The notes under the pieces were generated by a model. It was not told where the DNA came from. It did no database searches and worked only from the letters and a program-made list of their open reading frames with translations. Both the position numbers and the translations under genes were made by a program. A stretch of 59,902 nucleotides of DNA, taken from the NCBI GenBank assembly GCA_019414645.1, contig DXLP01000013.1, positions 1 to 59,902 on the forward strand, written 5' to 3'. This stretch comes from Collinsella sp. Lineage in GTDB: Bacteria > Actinomycetota > Coriobacteriia > Coriobacteriales > Coriobacteriaceae. This document shows, in pieces, positions 26,756 through 34,213 of the stretch (its first letter is position 1; each line of letters opens with the position of its first letter).

Positions 26756-26846
26756 TGGCGGAGAGCTGGGGATTCGAACCCCAGATGCCCTTTTGGGGCA
26801 TACTCGCTTAGCAGGCGAGCACCTTCGGCCTCTCGGTCAGCTCTCC
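26756..26846 (-). tRNA. tRNA-Ser (GCT anticodon)
   Basis: Reads as a class II tRNA on the minus strand. The seven-base acceptor GGAGAGC pairs with GCTCTCC, the anticodon loop CTGCTAA gives GCT, and there is a long variable arm (TGCCCCAAAAGGGCA). The T-arm is GGGGTTCGAATCCCC and CCA is encoded. It decodes AGC and AGU. A terminator follows. Confidence 0.95.
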
Positions 26847-26951
26847 GTAACAGCCGTTCTATAGTAACCAAACAGCCGAAGTTGGGCAAGGGGAATTTTG
26901 AGGCGTTTCCTCTTTTACCTCTCTTTTACCAGTAAACGTCTCAGTCAATCA

Positions 26952-27006
26952 TCTCAACCTGTAACATCTGCAGGCCGTAATCCCCTCCAGATGTTACAGG
27001 TTGAGA
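26952..27006. repeat. Perfect 19-base inverted repeat downstream of the AAA ATPase gene
   Basis: Arms 26952-26970 and 26988-27006 match perfectly over 19 bases (beginning TCTCAACCTGTAAC) with a 17-base loop. There is no U-run. It lies between the AAA ATPase stop codon (27056) and the tRNA-Ser promoter region. Confidence 0.85.
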
Positions 27007-27055
27007 CAAAGATACAAGGACGGCCCCAGCGACAGCGCGGACAGCCCATTCTTTA

Positions 27056-28138
27056 TTAGTCCTCTCGAACGGTCTCCAACAGATAATCGCGCATGTATGG
27101 AATTGCAAACGAAACACGGCCATAGCCCGCGGGCTCAATCAACCCCGCATCGATCAGACGCTTGCGATATGACCCAACTTTGTTCGCCGACAAACCCATC
27201 TTCTTGGCGATATCGCCGTTGGCGATATCGACGCCCTCGCATTGAGCCATCGCCGCGAGATACTGAAACTGCCGTTCCGACACCCTGCGCAGCGCTGGGG
27301 CAATCACCATAGCATTAAAGCTATCAAGAGCCGCCTGGATACCCTTACGAGCCGCCTCTTCGCTCACGCTCTCCGCCCCACTGCGCGCAGCAACCTGCCA
27401 AGCGTAATATCCGACCAGCTGGACCATAAAGGGATAGCCTGCCGAAGCTTTTGTTAATAGCTCAGCGGCACCTTTGTCGAGCTCCTTGCCCGCTCGTCTC
27501 ATCGTATCCTCAAACGATCCGCCAACTTCAAAATCGGAAAGCCGAGTAAGTTCAACATGTTTGGCTCGCTGAAGGAACGTCAACGTATCATCCACCACCA
27601 CGCCATCTACCGATGTCGGCAGCCCGGCGAAAGCGAAAGCGACATTCGCTCCTTGGCGGATCAAGAGCTGCATCTCATTGCCTAGCTCGCGCATTTCCTC
27701 AGTTGAGGCATCCTGGATCTCGTCGAGCGTAATGAGCAGACCACCGCGCTTCGCAGCATCGTACATCGCCTCGCCCAGATGAGAGGCCGACTTCGACATC
27801 TCCATGGAGCCAAGGCTGACCCCTAAAATCGATGGGGAAATCGAGATTGATTCAAGACGAACGTTTCGCTGCAGAGCCTCGAGGATTCTATTGCAAAAAC
27901 CAGCATTGGAGGCAACGTCAACGACCTCGAATCCTTTTTTGCGTGCAAGGTCACCCAATGCATTAAGGAGCACCGTTTTACCTGTGCCTCGGACGCCCGA
28001 GATGCGCATGAGTCGATCGGGGGCACCAGGACCATTCTCAAGAGCCTCGGCAAAGTCATCCAAAACAGTGTCCCGTCCGATAAGCTCAGGCGGATTCATG
28101 CCCGCCGTTGGCTTAAAGGGGTTAACAGCTTTCGTCAT
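27056..28138 (-). CDS. AAA ATPase with C-terminal winged helix
   Basis: Predicted ATP-binding protein of 360 residues, role unknown. It opens with NPFKPTAGMNPPELIGRD, a common lead-in to this ATPase group. Walker A is GVRGTGKT at 48-55 and Walker B is LLITLDEIQDAS with Asp139/Glu140. A sensor-like FAFAGLP stretch follows near 180, and a C-terminal helix-turn-helix/winged helix (GDIAKKMGLSANKVGSYRKRL) lies near residues 305-330. This AAA-plus-winged-helix order resembles archaeal-type and Orc1/Cdc6-like ATPases. The start at 28138 has GGAGGG six bases upstream. Six short direct repeats occupy the leader, suggesting that the winged helix binds its own promoter. Confidence 0.8.
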   Translation of the reverse strand: MTKAVNPFKPTAGMNPPELIGRDTVLDDFAEALENGPGAPDRLMRISGVRGTGKTVLLNALGDLARKKGFEVVDVASNAGFCNRILEALQRNVRLESISISPSILGVSLGSMEMSKSASHLGEAMYDAAKRGGLLITLDEIQDASTEEMRELGNEMQLLIRQGANVAFAFAGLPTSVDGVVVDDTLTFLQRAKHVELTRLSDFEVGGSFEDTMRRAGKELDKGAAELLTKASAGYPFMVQLVGYYAWQVAARSGAESVSEEAARKGIQAALDSFNAMVIAPALRRVSERQFQYLAAMAQCEGVDIANGDIAKKMGLSANKVGSYRKRLIDAGLIEPAGYGRVSFAIPYMRDYLLETVRED

Positions 28139-28155
28139 TCTGCCCTCCTCTGCTA

Positions 28156-28211
28156 GTTTTAACAACTTTAACAAAGTTTAGCAACTTTAGCAGAGTTTAA
28201 CAGTTTTAGCA
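28156..28211 (-). repeat. Iteron-like array of six short direct repeats before the AAA ATPase gene
   Basis: Six head-to-tail units of 9, 9, 10, 9, 10 and 9 bases with core TTTARCA (plus strand): units begin at 28156, 28165, 28174, 28184, 28193 and 28203. The array ends about eight bases before the Shine-Dalgarno of the ATPase gene. The near-10-base period would put repeated contacts on one face of the helix. Confidence 0.85.
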
Positions 28212-28300
28212 GGCTCGGCGGCTTTATGCCTTACCAATCCTGCCGGGTCCTCCCGCCCGCGCCGATACAAATAGCGCGGTGCGGCCCCTCTATATCGCCC

Positions 28301-30742
28301 CTACCCCAGCGAGCGGTTGAGGGAGCCGAGCTCGTCGTTGCCCATGGTGCGCCACATTTGGAAGATGCAACCGCGTGCCAGGAAAAAGAAGCCGTTGTCG
28401 ACCAGTTGCACAGCGGCATCTGCCAGCTGATTCGTCACGGCGGACACTGGCGGCAACTCAAGTCCAGCCTTGCGGATAGTCTCGCCCGCTTCCTCGAACG
28501 TCGGAGGCTCGCTAACGCCCATCTCGTTCATAAGGCCCTGCATTTCTTCCAGCGCGCTACTGCCCGACTCCTCGCCGCGCGGCACGAGACGGTAACAAGC
28601 CAGCGCCAGGTCGAGCTGATCGCAATTCCAATAGGCAAACGCCAAGCGATAGAACAGGTAGCCGATTGCAGAACGATCGCTGGCAATACGTAGGCCGTGG
28701 CGCGCCACCTCGATAATCTCGTCAAAGCGCTCCAGACGCGCAAGCACGTTGATGAGCGCAAAGTGCGATTGCATGGACGAGCGCGCCAGATCGTAAAGAT
28801 GGCGCACCTCGGGCAGCGCTCGTTCAAAGTCCTCTTGCTCGGCGTAAAAGCTGCAGATCTCGTGCTGGGCAAAGTACAGCGCATCGGGCGCACGAAGGAT
28901 TCGCACAGAGCGGTCTTCTTCCAACACCGGTAGCACCATGCGCACCAGCTGGTTATCGCAAAACTGCGTTTGAACCGGACCTGTCGCCAAAAGCTCGGCG
29001 ACGGCGCACTTAGCCTCCAACTCCTCGACAAGACGGGAAAAGCCTTCAAAAGCACCTGTACGGTCGACTTTTGCCTGCTCGCGCAATTCAACAACACGGG
29101 CCACGTATGGGTCATCGTCCTCTTCCATGACCTCCAACTCGTCAGCCTTATCGGCGAGCAGCAGATCGCGCAGCGCCGGCGGCAGTGTGCGATGGTCATC
29201 ACGCGGACGAGCATGAACCTCCGCAGGCTCAATCGTCTCCGGAGCGGTTGACTCATACGCCTCAAGCACACGCTTGCACGGCATATCGTCCATGTCCATG
29301 CTCTCAAGATCCTTGGCGACAGGCACGCAATCGGCCAGATAGGCCGCGCGCCCAAAGAAATACGTTGCGACAACGCGCTCGCCCTGCTCACTGTCGGGAG
29401 CAGCAATCTGCACATAGCAGCGCGTGATGCAGGTGCCCGCGGCAAAACACGCTGCCGCAAGCGTGAGTGCCACGCGCGCATCGTGCTCCGCGGCCCAGAT
29501 CGCACGCGTGTCCTCTTCCAGCTCGCGCCAGGCGTCATCTTGAGCGTCGTATTCACGTTGCGGCATGGCATTCACGACAGAGTGCCCAAACCGAACGAGC
29601 ATAATCCCCTCGGCAACATTTGCCCGATAGGTATAGTCGAGCCGCGTGACCACGTTGAGCGCCTCGACAATACGCGCGAAGCGGGTACGCACATCCCACT
29701 CACCGCCCGGCTGGCAAGCCACCGTACCCGGTTTGCCCCACGGGTTATCGCTCGAGGTCGTATCGAGCAGTCGGGGAACATCGTTGGTCGTCTTGGCGAT
29801 ATGCCACGCATCAAAGAGCGCGCAGCCCTCAAGGCTCGGCGAGGATGCCGCAGGGGCCAATCCGGCCCCGATGCGCTCGAGGATGCCGGAGAGGCGGTTG
29901 AGACGGCACTCGATGGCAAGCAGCATGTCAATCTCGCCCTGGTCCAGCAGGCTACGATCAAAATTGAGATAGAACAGCTTCGACCGGTCGATGCGCGCTA
30001 GGCTCATTTCGGACTTGGCGGCAATGGTGCGCAGACGGGGCAAGTCGACCTCGCTCATAAGGGCGGCGGCATAACGCTCGATACCGCTCGGATTCTCGGC
30101 ATGGTCAACGCGGTAGAGCAGCGTCTCGATAGCGTCAGGTAGCGGTGCCGTGTTAAAGCCCAAAAACACCTCGACCGGCTCGGGCAACTTTACGAGCTTG
30201 ATCTTGTCGACAACGTTTTGCATGTCCGCATCGAGACCGTCGGCGTCCGCCGTGTTCGCAACAGCGCTTTCGGAGTTGGCAAATATCACGTAGCGCAGGA
30301 ACATCGATGCCATGAACTCGCCGTAAGGAAGGGAGCGGGCCGAATTCCATGTATCGTGATCGGACTGCTCGCGCATGGGGCCTTCGGGAGAGCCGACGGT
30401 TCGCGCGCACGTACGCATTGCACCGCTGGCTTCCCTTACCATAATCTCACCAATACTGGAATCCGACTCGTCAAGGACCAGTTCCATGTCGGGATCGTTG
30501 GGCAGCGGAGCCTCGCTAACGGGGCGGTCCACCTTGTACACCTCACCCGAAACGCTTACGTAGCCCAAAAGCGACACATGACTTTTGCCAACGAATTCGA
30601 CGACATAACAAGATTCATGCTGGTCCTCGCCAAAGAGTTTCCAGACCACGCCATATGAGCGTCCCGCAGGCTGCTCGGGCATCGCCGGAAAGCGCTTCTT
30701 GGGATCGAGAAACCTGAGCTTGTATGTCGGACGCTCTGCCAC
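28301..30742 (-). CDS. Unrecognised 813-residue protein with TPR-like C-terminal part
   Basis: I do not recognise this protein. It has no signal peptide or membrane segment, so it is probably cytosolic. The N-terminal 100 residues look beta-rich (YGVVWKLFGEDQHESCYVVEFVGKSHVSLLGY). Residues about 400-520 contain a helical, Ala-rich stretch. The last 250 residues have helical repeats similar to tetratricopeptides, for example QHEICSFYAEQEDFERALPEVRHLY and SAIGYLFYRLAFAYWNCDQLDLALACYRLV. No catalytic motif is obvious. It is a single gene between the AAA ATPase and the tRNA-Arg cluster. Codon use looks native and the frame is uninterrupted. Confidence 0.7.
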   Translation of the reverse strand: MAERPTYKLRFLDPKKRFPAMPEQPAGRSYGVVWKLFGEDQHESCYVVEFVGKSHVSLLGYVSVSGEVYKVDRPVSEAPLPNDPDMELVLDESDSSIGEIMVREASGAMRTCARTVGSPEGPMREQSDHDTWNSARSLPYGEFMASMFLRYVIFANSESAVANTADADGLDADMQNVVDKIKLVKLPEPVEVFLGFNTAPLPDAIETLLYRVDHAENPSGIERYAAALMSEVDLPRLRTIAAKSEMSLARIDRSKLFYLNFDRSLLDQGEIDMLLAIECRLNRLSGILERIGAGLAPAASSPSLEGCALFDAWHIAKTTNDVPRLLDTTSSDNPWGKPGTVACQPGGEWDVRTRFARIVEALNVVTRLDYTYRANVAEGIMLVRFGHSVVNAMPQREYDAQDDAWRELEEDTRAIWAAEHDARVALTLAAACFAAGTCITRCYVQIAAPDSEQGERVVATYFFGRAAYLADCVPVAKDLESMDMDDMPCKRVLEAYESTAPETIEPAEVHARPRDDHRTLPPALRDLLLADKADELEVMEEDDDPYVARVVELREQAKVDRTGAFEGFSRLVEELEAKCAVAELLATGPVQTQFCDNQLVRMVLPVLEEDRSVRILRAPDALYFAQHEICSFYAEQEDFERALPEVRHLYDLARSSMQSHFALINVLARLERFDEIIEVARHGLRIASDRSAIGYLFYRLAFAYWNCDQLDLALACYRLVPRGEESGSSALEEMQGLMNEMGVSEPPTFEEAGETIRKAGLELPPVSAVTNQLADAAVQLVDNGFFFLARGCIFQMWRTMGNDELGSLNRSLG

Positions 30743-30840
30743 GAAGTATCACCCTGATCGGTCGTTGAGAGAAGGAGTGGTCGCGGATAGGCCGCGATAC
30801 CTACTCGGAATCTTACACGAGTCGATAAGAAATCGTCCGC

Positions 30841-30947
30841 TTCACGCCCGCGCCTCGACCGAGGTTCGAATCCATGCAGTGCTTACGTAAAAGAAAAGCC
30901 CCCGTTGCCGGAGGCTTCAAGTTCAATTGGTGCGGCGTATAGGATTC
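30841..30947. repeat. Outer copy of the tRNA-Arg tail repeat (with tRNA 3' remnant)
   Basis: This stretch matches 31031-31137 at a period of 190 bases. In minus-strand order it holds a 20-base copy of the tRNA-Arg 3' end with CCA (30928-30947), a copy of the tRNA terminator (30888-30916) and an inverted T-loop sequence GGTTCGAATCC on the plus strand (30863-30873). The rest of the tRNA is absent, so it is a remnant. Confidence 0.85.
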
Positions 30948-31077
30948 CGCGCATCCGCTGCGCGGATCCGCACCGGCTTCGCCCGCCTGCCGGCGCGCTC
31001 GCCCGCGGGCTAAAAACGCTCCGCGTTTTCTTTACGCCCGCGCCTCGACCGAGGTTCGAATCCGTGCAGCGGCGACA
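30948..31077. other. tRNA-linked structured element, Arg copy 1
   Basis: Insert between the full tRNA-Arg unit and its 3' remnant. Plus strand: a hairpin ATCCGC-TGC-GCGGAT right at the junction, then a GC-rich middle, then a second hairpin AAAACGC-TCC-GCGTTTT near 31014-31030. Next comes GGTTCGAATCC at 31053-31063, which equals the T-loop of tRNA-Arg but on the opposite strand to the tRNA. Homologous elements lie at 31612-31741, 36814-36907 and 42869-42991. Confidence 0.75.
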
Positions 31078-31106
31078 TAAAAGAAAAGCCCCCGTTGCCG
31101 GAGGCT
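31078..31106 (-). terminator. Terminator of tRNA-Arg copy 1
   Basis: Eight-pair stem (AGCCCCCG with CGGAGGCT, one mismatch), four-base loop and the U-rich TTTTCTTTTA on the minus strand. The same terminator is duplicated at 30888-30916. Confidence 0.8.
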
Positions 31107-31117
31107 TCAAGTTCAAT

Positions 31118-31194
31118 TGGTGCGGCGTATAGGATTCGAACCTATGACGTTCTGATTCGTAGTCAGACCCTCTATCCAGCTGAGGTAACGCCGC
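31118..31194 (-). tRNA. tRNA-Arg (ACG anticodon), copy 1
   Basis: Minus-strand cloverleaf of 77 bases with encoded CCA. The acceptor GCGGCGT pairs with ACGCCGC, the anticodon loop CTACGAA gives ACG (read as ICG), and the T-arm is ATAGGTTCGAATCCTAT. Identical in sequence to copies 2 and 3 as far as I can see. Confidence 0.96.
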
Positions 31195-31312
31195 GACTTG
31201 TTGATTATTATGCACATCGACTGAATAAAGGTCAAGCATTTTTCGAAAAAAGTTATTGAATTTGATTTTTACTCATTTAGACCACTTGATGCGATCTTCG
31301 ACGCATCGCGAT

Positions 31313-31340
31313 ATAAGAAAAGCTCCCGTTGCCGGGAGCT
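31313..31340 (-). terminator. Terminator of tRNA-Arg copy 2
   Basis: Perfect eight-base stem AGCTCCCG with CGGGAGCT, four-base loop, U-rich tail on the minus strand. This copy has no inverted T-loop tail after it, unlike copies 1 and 3. Confidence 0.8.
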
Positions 31341-31351
31341 TTAAAATCAAT

Positions 31352-31428
31352 TGGTGCGGCGTATAGGATTCGAACCTATGACGTTCTGATTCGTAGTCAG
31401 ACCCTCTATCCAGCTGAGGTAACGCCGC
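31352..31428 (-). tRNA. tRNA-Arg (ACG anticodon), copy 2
   Basis: Same cloverleaf as copy 1, with encoded CCA. It is the middle of three tandem copies and the only one without the structured element. Confidence 0.96.
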
Positions 31429-31510
31429 AACGCACGGATTATTATGCACGTGACCCCTCGATGGGTCAAGCGACAATTTGGAAAAATTTTACGAAGTGAT
31501 GATTAAGATG

Positions 31511-31611
31511 CTCGCGCCTCGACCGAGGTTCGAATCCGTGCGGTGCCGGCGTAAAAGAAAAGCCCCCGTTGCCGGAGGCTTCAAGTTCAATTGGTGCGGC
31601 GTATAGGATTC
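31511..31611. repeat. Outer copy of the tRNA-Arg tail repeat at copy 3 (with tRNA 3' remnant)
   Basis: Matches 31701-31801 at a period of 190 bases, the same period as at copy 1. It contains a tRNA-Arg 3' remnant with CCA (31592-31611), a terminator copy (31552-31580) and the inverted T-loop GGTTCGAATCC (31527-31537). Confidence 0.85.
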
Positions 31612-31741
31612 CGCGCATCCGCTTCGCGGATCCGCACCGACTTCGCCCGCCTGCCGGCGTCCTCGCCCGCTCGCTAAAAACGCTTCGCGTTTTCTTGACG
31701 CTCGCGCCTCGACCGAGGTTCGAATCCATGCGGTGGCGGCA
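31612..31741. other. tRNA-linked structured element, Arg copy 3
   Basis: Same layout as the element at 30948: hairpin ATCCGC-TTC-GCGGAT at the junction, second hairpin AAAACGC-TTC-GCGTTTT near 31676-31692, and inverted T-loop GGTTCGAATCC at 31717-31727. It differs from the first by scattered substitutions that leave both stems intact, changing the loops and linkers instead. Confidence 0.75.
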
Positions 31742-31770
31742 TAAAAGAAAAGCCCCCGTTGCCGGAGGCT
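31742..31770 (-). terminator. Terminator of tRNA-Arg copy 3
   Basis: Same AGCCCCCG/CGGAGGCT stem-loop with a U-rich tail as at copy 1, duplicated at 31552-31580. Confidence 0.8.
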
Positions 31771-31781
31771 TTAAGTTCGAT

Positions 31782-31858
31782 TGGTGCGGCGTATAGGATT
31801 CGAACCTATGACGTTCTGATTCGTAGTCAGACCCTCTATCCAGCTGAGGTAACGCCGC
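31782..31858 (-). tRNA. tRNA-Arg (ACG anticodon), copy 3
   Basis: Same 77-base cloverleaf as the other two copies, with encoded CCA. It is the first of the three in transcription order. Confidence 0.96.
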
Positions 31859-31935
31859 AGCGCAAGACATATAAAACCACTTTAGCTTATTGGAGTCAAG
31901 CTCAATCTCAAACTTTTTTGTGAAACGCAGTTTTG

Positions 31936-32313
31936 TCATGCTGCTCCGCATATACCGCCGTTCCCCGTACGATCGATTGGCTTTTCGATCACGTCAAACT
32001 TGGCATCAAGTTCCCTCAGGAGCGATCTCACCCGCTGGGCACAATCATAATCGGCAAACGAGATGCTCAGCATGCGCGCGACCTGGTTGGAAGTCCCAAC
32101 TCCATAGAAGTGCTCCAGCGCCACAAGCCCCACGTGCGTCACAAAGGTCTCGACCACATGCGGCGACTCCTCAAAACACCATTGTGTCAACGGACCCTCA
32201 CTCGTCTGCCGAAGCACCAGGCCACCCATGCCAGACGGCTCACACGTTACAAGCAGGTACTCCCCACCCTCGTCGCTCTCAAACAAAACCACCCGATCAT
32301 CAAACAGCTCCAT
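31936..32313 (-). CDS. Hypothetical protein, 125 residues
   Basis: No family recognised. The protein is acidic and soluble-looking, with a beta-rich N-terminal half (RVVLFESDEGGEYLLVTCE, GGLVLRQTSEGPLTQW) and a mixed C-terminal half (CAQRVRSLLRELDAKFDVIEKPID). AAGGGGG lies seven bases before the ATG, which supports translation. It sits alone between the tRNA-Arg cluster and serS on the same strand as both. Confidence 0.7.
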   Translation of the reverse strand: MELFDDRVVLFESDEGGEYLLVTCEPSGMGGLVLRQTSEGPLTQWCFEESPHVVETFVTHVGLVALEHFYGVGTSNQVARMLSISFADYDCAQRVRSLLRELDAKFDVIEKPIDRTGNGGICGAA

Positions 32314-32435
32314 CGCGTCCCCCTTCTCTCGCTCTTATTTAGCAAAAGCATAACAGGTAGATAGCTGTATACAGAACAGTTGTTCGTGTGTTTTCTATTG
32401 AGCTGTCCGCACGGCATGGTATGGACCTGCGCACG

Positions 32436-32463
32436 AAATAGGGCGCCCCCGAAGGAGCGCCCT
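32436..32463 (-). terminator. Probable terminator of serS
   Basis: Perfect seven-base stem AGGGCGC (32440-32446 with 32457-32463) and a ten-base loop, starting 23 bases after the serS stop. Only a short TATTTC follows, so it may be moderate in strength. Confidence 0.6.
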
Positions 32464-32486
32464 TGCATATCCCCTATGCAGCCAAG

Positions 32487-33770
32487 TTACGCGACCGGCT
32501 CGATCTTCTCGAGACCGCCCATGTAAGGACGCAGAACCTCGGGGATCGTGATGGTGCCGTCGGCGTTCTGGTAGTTCTCCAGAATGGCAGCCATGGTACG
32601 ACCAGCCGGCAGGCCGGAACCGTTAAGGGTGTGCAGGTAACGCGAGCCCTTGAAGTTCTCGGGGTCGCGGTACTTGATGTTGGCGCGGCGGGCCTGGAAG
32701 TCGCCGCAGTTGGAGCAGGAGCTGATCTCCTTGTAGGCGTTGTAGCTCGGCAGCCAGACCTCGACGTCGTAGGTCTGACGGGCAGAGAAGCCCAAGTCGC
32801 CGGTGCACAGGCTAATCACGCGATACGGAAGGCCAAGCTGCTGCAGCAGGTACTCGGCCTCGGCGGTCATGCTCTCGAGCTCCTCGTCGGACTCCTCCGG
32901 CTTAGCGAACTTGACCATCTCGACCTTGTCGAACTCGTGCTGACGGATGATGCCGCGGGTGTCGCGACCGGCGGAACCGGCCTCCTCGCGGAAGCAGGGG
33001 GTGAAGGCGGTGTAGCGGCGCGGCAGGGTGTCGGCGTCGAGGACCTCGCCGGCGTGCAGGTTGGTAAGCACGACCTCGGCGGTGGGGATCAGGAAGTTGT
33101 CGCCCGAGACGTGGTAGGCGTCGTCCTCGAACTTTGGCAGCTGACCCGTGCCAAACATGGTCTGACGCTTGACGACGATGGGCGGCCACCACTCCTTAAA
33201 ACCACGGCTGGTGTGCGTATCGAGGAAGAAGTTGATAAGGGCGCGTTCCAGGCGGGCGCCAGCGCCACCGAGAACGGTAAAACGGCTGCCGGAGAGCTTG
33301 TTGCCGCGCTCGAAGTCGAGGATGTCCAGATCGGTGCCCAGATCCCAGTGCGGCTTAAAGTCGAAGTCGAACTCGCGCGGGGTGCCCCAGCGGCGACGCT
33401 CGATGTTCTCGTCCTCGTCCTTGCCGTACGGCGTGGCCTCGCAAGGAATGTTGGGCAGGTGAGCCATGAAGTCGTACTGCTCCTGCTCGAGGGCAGTACG
33501 ACGCTCGGCCAGACCGTCAATCTTCTCGTTGACGGCGCGCACGGCCTCCTTGGCAGCCTCGGCCTCGTCCTTCTTGCCCTCCTTCATCAGGGCGCCGATC
33601 TTCTTGGACTCGGCATTACGCGTAGCCTGGAGCTCCTCGACCTCGGTGATGACGGCACGGCGCTCGTCGTCGAGCTCAAAGAACTTCTCGCGATCCCAAG
33701 ACGTCTGGCGGTTAGCCATGGCGACATCGATGGCATCGGGATTCTCGCGAACAAACTTGATATCAAGCAT
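32487..33770 (-). CDS. serS: Seryl-tRNA synthetase
   Basis: Class II synthetase charging tRNA-Ser, 427 residues. The N-terminal coiled-coil tRNA-binding arm spans about residues 30-105. Motif 2 is visible as [29 protein letters not shown], and motif 3 lies in the C-terminal [20 protein letters not shown]. The ATG at 33770 has GGAGG seven bases upstream; the longer frame adds nine residues upstream of that site. It is divergent from the small membrane protein gene. Confidence 0.96.
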   Translation of the reverse strand: MLDIKFVRENPDAIDVAMANRQTSWDREKFFELDDERRAVITEVEELQATRNAESKKIGALMKEGKKDEAEAAKEAVRAVNEKIDGLAERRTALEQEQYDFMAHLPNIPCEATPYGKDEDENIERRRWGTPREFDFDFKPHWDLGTDLDILDFERGNKLSGSRFTVLGGAGARLERALINFFLDTHTSRGFKEWWPPIVVKRQTMFGTGQLPKFEDDAYHVSGDNFLIPTAEVVLTNLHAGEVLDADTLPRRYTAFTPCFREEAGSAGRDTRGIIRQHEFDKVEMVKFAKPEESDEELESMTAEAEYLLQQLGLPYRVISLCTGDLGFSARQTYDVEVWLPSYNAYKEISSCSNCGDFQARRANIKYRDPENFKGSRYLHTLNGSGLPAGRTMAAILENYQNADGTITIPEVLRPYMGGLEKIEPVA

Positions 33771-33800
33771 TAGATCCTCCGGCGATATACATTCCATTTA

Positions 33801-33810
33801 GGTTGCAACC
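33801..33810. promoter_or_regulatory. Perfect 10-base palindrome in the serS divergent promoter region
   Basis: GGTTGCAACC lies midway between the serS start (33770) and the start of the divergent small gene (33882). A TATACT-like -10 for the plus-strand gene lies about 22 bases downstream of the palindrome. Its position suits an operator, but ten-base palindromes also occur by chance. Confidence 0.3.
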
Positions 33811-33881
33811 TTGTACATGTATGGGCAAGTATATACTTATGAGCGTTTACGACCCAACTCAACTACGCAAGAAGGCACCCA

Positions 33882-34055
33882 ATGGACGCAGTTTTTTCCT
33901 TTTTGTTTGGCACCCGCACCGGTTTTGCCATCCTTTTCGCCGGCGGCATCCTACTGTTTGCGATTCTTGCCTTTGTAATGGAGAAGCGCACCCATAAGAT
34001 GTATGTCGACCGTGGCCCCAAGTCCGAGGACGAAGAAGACGGCTTCTGGGACTAG
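33882..34055 (+). CDS. Small single-span membrane protein, 57 residues
   Basis: ATG at 33882 with AAGAAGG about seven bases upstream and TAG at 34053-34055. One hydrophobic span (FAILFAGGILLFAILAFV, about residues 15-32) is followed by a basic turn (MEKRTHKMYVDRG) and an acidic C-terminus (SEDEEDGFWD). The charge pattern predicts an outside N-terminus and a cytoplasmic tail. No family is recognised. A promoter-like region precedes it and a strong terminator follows, so it is likely a real short gene. Confidence 0.7.
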   Translation: MDAVFSFLFGTRTGFAILFAGGILLFAILAFVMEKRTHKMYVDRGPKSEDEEDGFWD

Positions 34056-34106
34056 CCTGCCAAAAAGAGACAGGCTTATTTTGGTCGGTTTTATCTGGGC
34101 AAACGC

Positions 34107-34149
34107 AAGCGCCCCGCAACTGGAATTGAGCCAGTCGCGGGGCGCTTTT
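34107..34149 (+). terminator. Terminator of the small membrane protein gene
   Basis: Perfect 11-base stem AAGCGCCCCGC (34107-34117 with 34137-34147), with a further inner ACTGG/CCAGT stem, then T4. On the minus strand it lies beyond proC and could stop that transcript as well, since CTTGCG with few Us follows there. Confidence 0.75.
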
Positions 34150-34213
34150 CGTACATGCAACAAAACCGCAGGAAAAAACCTGCCAAAATAAACCTGTCCC
34201 TAAATGGCGGGTT

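Noticed and set aside
26537..26935. Plus-strand frame over tRNA-Ser (contains GDSNPRCPFGA)
   Set aside because: Direct translation of the tRNA-Ser complement; not a gene.
28156..28211. CRISPR array
   Set aside because: Repeat units are 9-10 bases with no spacers and no cas genes nearby.
30841..31858. Integrated plasmid or prophage at tRNA-Arg
   Set aside because: The inserts between tRNA and remnant are only about 130 bases and contain no integrase or other coding region; at most they are minimal elements or scars.
30883..31951. Minus-strand frames across the tRNA-Arg cluster (118, 67 and 161 codons)
   Set aside because: They read through tRNA genes, terminators and the structured elements, giving repeated peptide strings such as GFEPRSRRE that come from tRNA sequence. 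These are the kind of spurious proteins often mis-annotated at tRNA loci.
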